Shown here in pieces: positions 5,419 to 6,799 of a stretch of DNA of 6,799 bases. The notes under the pieces are model-generated. The model was not told where the DNA came from and did no database searches. It was given only the letters and a program-made list of their open reading frames with translations. The position numbers and the translations under genes were made by a program. Each line of letters begins with the position of its first letter. Position 1 is the stretch's first letter. This DNA comes from Archaeoglobus sp. (GTDB lineage: Archaea > Halobacteriota > Archaeoglobi > Archaeoglobales > Archaeoglobaceae), in NCBI GenBank assembly GCA_003978865.1, contig QNXS01000040.1:1-6799 (forward strand), given 5' to 3'.

Positions 5419-6748
5419 TGTTAAAGTGGATAGGGTAGCTGATGTTGTAGATAAAAAACTTGTATTTACGCAGATAGTATGTTTCGTAGATGGAAAGGAG
5501 AGGAGAAAGTTAGTATTTTCTGCTGACAGATGTAGTGGATGCCAGTTCTGTGTTTATGCCTGTCCTACCAATTCAATACAGTTTGCAGGCTATGAAATGC
5601 TTGTAGCGGGAATGCCACTTATTTTAGATCATACCACATGCTGTTTCTGTGGAATATGCTTTTCTCTATGCCCCGATAGAGCTTTTGACTTCAGCATTGA
5701 TGGGTCAAGAAGTATGGCTGTGAGGCTTGCTGGCGGTGCAAAAAAACTCGAAAACTGTGTTAATTGCAAAATTTGTAGTGAAATTTGCCCTGCTGAGGCT
5801 GTTCAATTCAGACTGCTCAAAAGTATTGATGATATTCACGAGAGAAAAATTTTGGGGAATGAATTAAGTACGAGAATAAATGAAAATAATGAAAATAATA
5901 AAAATAAAAATAAAATAGATCATAAAATAGGTCATAAAATAAACAGTAAATACAGTCTGAAAATAGATACGGAGAAGTGCAAGCTCTGTGGAAAGTGCAC
6001 AGCTTTTTGTGATGCTCTAATTGCAGTTAGCAGGGATGTAACACCTTCAAATCCAAACCCATTTTCTGAGATTTTATTCAGAGAAGAACTGTGCGATTAC
6101 TGCGGGTTGTGCGAGAAAATTTGTCCGAATGAAGCGATAACTGTGGAAAGTGAAGAGAAAGTTGACTGCGAGGTTGGGGAGATAGCAGAGGTTGAAATAA
6201 CCGATGCCTGTATCGAGTGTGGATTGTGCAAGCTTTCCTGTCCGTATGAAGGGGTGGAGGTTGTAAAAAGTTTTGAAGGGGAAATAAAAGTTCAGTGGGA
6301 AAGATTAAAAAGAGTGTGTGACTGGGAAAGTTGTAAAGCCTGCCTAAACGTCTGTAAAAGCAGGGCATGGTACATTGAAAATGGGGAGCTGAAACTCGAA
6401 CCGAGTTTGTGCCGATTCTGCAGAGCTTGTATGTATGCATGCCCGGAAAAGCTTATTGAGGTAAAACTTGAAAAAATTGTGGTAGAGACGGATTGGGAAG
6501 GCATGCTAAGAGCTGTTGATAGAATACTTAAGGAAAGAAAAGCAAGCACTGGTAGGGAATGGCTATCATCGTTAAAGCCATTAAGATCTTCAGAAGAGGT
6601 TGTTTACGAAAGAAGCTTTGATATAGAGTATGAAACCTTAGAAACCAGAGCCATACTTGAAGCTATAAAAATTTTAGATAATCCTGTTTACAGGCGACTT
6701 TTTGAGCTGAATCCCGATAAATTTCTAAAAGTTATAAAAAGCAGGTGA
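5408..6748 (+). CDS. Polyferredoxin with eight [4Fe-4S] motifs, FwdF-like
   Basis: A 446-residue soluble electron-transfer protein with eight four-cysteine motifs: Cys42/45/48/52, 78/81/84/88, 117/120/123/127, 191/194/197/201, 229/232/235/239, 268/271/274/278, 304/309/312/316 and 335/338/341/345. The opening RKLVFSADRCSGCQFCVYAC, followed by a second motif that leads into a CPDRAFDFSIDG segment, resembles FwdF/FmdF, the polyferredoxin of formylmethanofuran dehydrogenase, which also has eight clusters. MvhB-type polyferredoxins are the alternative. Site seven has CX4C in place of CX2C, and site four ends in CD not CP. Residues 158-183 are an Asn/Lys-rich insert between sites three and four. 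Residues from about 355 to the end form a cluster-free charged, probably helical tail. There is no signal peptide or membrane segment. It overlaps hdrA by 11 bases and has a Shine-Dalgarno, so co-expression with HdrA-MvhD is expected. The polyferredoxin call is certain; the FwdF assignment is moderate because no fwd genes are in the window. Confidence 0.88.
   Translation: MPSDVKVDRVADVVDKKLVFTQIVCFVDGKERRKLVFSADRCSGCQFCVYACPTNSIQFAGYEMLVAGMPLILDHTTCCFCGICFSLCPDRAFDFSIDGSRSMAVRLAGGAKKLENCVNCKICSEICPAEAVQFRLLKSIDDIHERKILGNELSTRINENNENNKNKNKIDHKIGHKINSKYSLKIDTEKCKLCGKCTAFCDALIAVSRDVTPSNPNPFSEILFREELCDYCGLCEKICPNEAITVESEEKVDCEVGEIAEVEITDACIECGLCKLSCPYEGVEVVKSFEGEIKVQWERLKRVCDWESCKACLNVCKSRAWYIENGELKLEPSLCRFCRACMYACPEKLIEVKLEKIVVETDWEGMLRAVDRILKERKASTGREWLSSLKPLRSSEEVVYERSFDIEYETLETRAILEAIKILDNPVYRRLFELNPDKFLKVIKSR
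5879..5947 (+). repeat. In-frame A-rich simple-sequence insert with a 12-base tandem repeat
   Basis: This stretch of the polyferredoxin gene is almost all A and T. It contains a duplicated AATGAAAAT unit (5879-5887, 5888-5896), then AAT/AAA alternations. A 12-base unit follows: AAAATAGATCAT (5912-5923), AAAATAGGTCAT (5924-5935) and a partial third copy from 5936. The units are in frame and encode NEN-NEN, then KIDH-KIGH-KINS. Repeat slippage in a tolerant linker is the likely origin. Confidence 0.75.
6743..6748 (+). promoter_or_regulatory. Shine-Dalgarno site for the final partial gene, overlapping the polyferredoxin stop
   Basis: AGGTGA contains the TGA stop of the polyferredoxin gene and ends four bases before the GTG at 6753, supporting that start and translational coupling. 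Confidence 0.65.
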
Positions 6749-6752
6749 AAAC

Positions 6753-6799
6753 GTGAAAGTCCTGCTATGTATAACCGGAAGTCTTGCATCTGTGGAGAG
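6753..6799 (+). CDS. Flavoprotein of the CoaC/Dfp (HFCD) family, N-terminal fragment
   Basis: Only the first 15 codons are present before the window ends: a GTG start, then KVLLCITGSLASVE. The beta strand followed by TGSxA is the opening of the FMN-binding HFCD fold of phosphopantothenoylcysteine decarboxylase (CoaC, or the N-terminal half of CoaBC/Dfp), which acts in coenzyme A synthesis; UbiX-type and other flavoproteins begin similarly. The start is supported by a Shine-Dalgarno that overlaps the preceding stop, with a gap of only four bases, so it is probably the third gene of the hdrA operon. The family is likely; the exact enzyme cannot be decided from this fragment. Confidence 0.6.
   Translation, partial: MKVLLCITGSLASVE

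Noticed and set aside
5416..5420. TGATG stop-start overlap as the polyferredoxin start
   Set aside because: The ATG at 5418 is out of frame with the polyferredoxin; the in-frame ATG at 5408 has the Shine-Dalgarno.
5879..5947. CRISPR-like or mobile repeat
   Set aside because: The units are only 9-12 bases, adjacent, in frame and inside a coding region, with no spacers or terminal inverted repeats.
6078..6440. Minus-strand open frame opposite the polyferredoxin
   Set aside because: Its cysteine-poor, Ser/Leu/His-rich translation comes from reading the Cys-rich motifs in antisense; the + strand frame is clearly real.

Overview
The window is archaeal. The gene order rps13-rps4-rps11-rpoD is the conserved archaeal ribosomal protein/RNA polymerase cluster. 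RpoD carries a ferredoxin-like insertion. A long HdrA with a fused MvhD domain and an eight-cluster polyferredoxin follow. Together with the AT-leaning composition and TATA-type promoters, this fits a hydrogenotrophic or sulfate-reducing euryarchaeon. Archaeoglobales is my best guess, a methanogen or related lineage is possible, and the species cannot be fixed from sequence alone.

Layout, all on the + strand: (1) 49-723, a short LarE-family PP-loop sulfur transferase. (2) 724-837, a spacer holding TATA-type promoter elements. (3) 838-3098, uS13, uS4, uS11 and RNA polymerase subunit D (Rpo3), tightly packed with clear Shine-Dalgarno sites on the last three. (4) 3099-3189, a T-tract-rich terminator with a short repeated motif, then a new promoter. 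(5) 3190-5418, HdrA-MvhD fusion. (6) 5408-6748, an FwdF-like polyferredoxin overlapping the previous gene. (7) 6753 to the window end, the first codons of a CoaC/Dfp-type flavoprotein.

The translation block is ordinary except that rpoD is the last gene. The usual next gene, rpl18e, is absent, and an unrelated redox operon begins under its own promoter. Both rps13 and hdrA have a TATA-like box about 25 bases before the start codon and no Shine-Dalgarno, so both are predicted to give leaderless transcripts, while the internal genes use Shine-Dalgarno sites.

The redox operon is the most interesting part. HdrA holds the FAD expected of a flavin-based electron-bifurcating subunit, and its fused MvhD domain is the usual electron entry module. 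The overlapping downstream gene encodes a protein with eight four-cysteine cluster motifs resembling FwdF, the polyferredoxin of formylmethanofuran dehydrogenase. HdrB and HdrC are not in the window. I infer an electron wire between an HdrA bifurcation centre and a low-potential acceptor or donor such as formylmethanofuran dehydrogenase. The polyferredoxin also carries a repeat-derived Asn/Lys-rich insert and a long cluster-free C-terminal tail.
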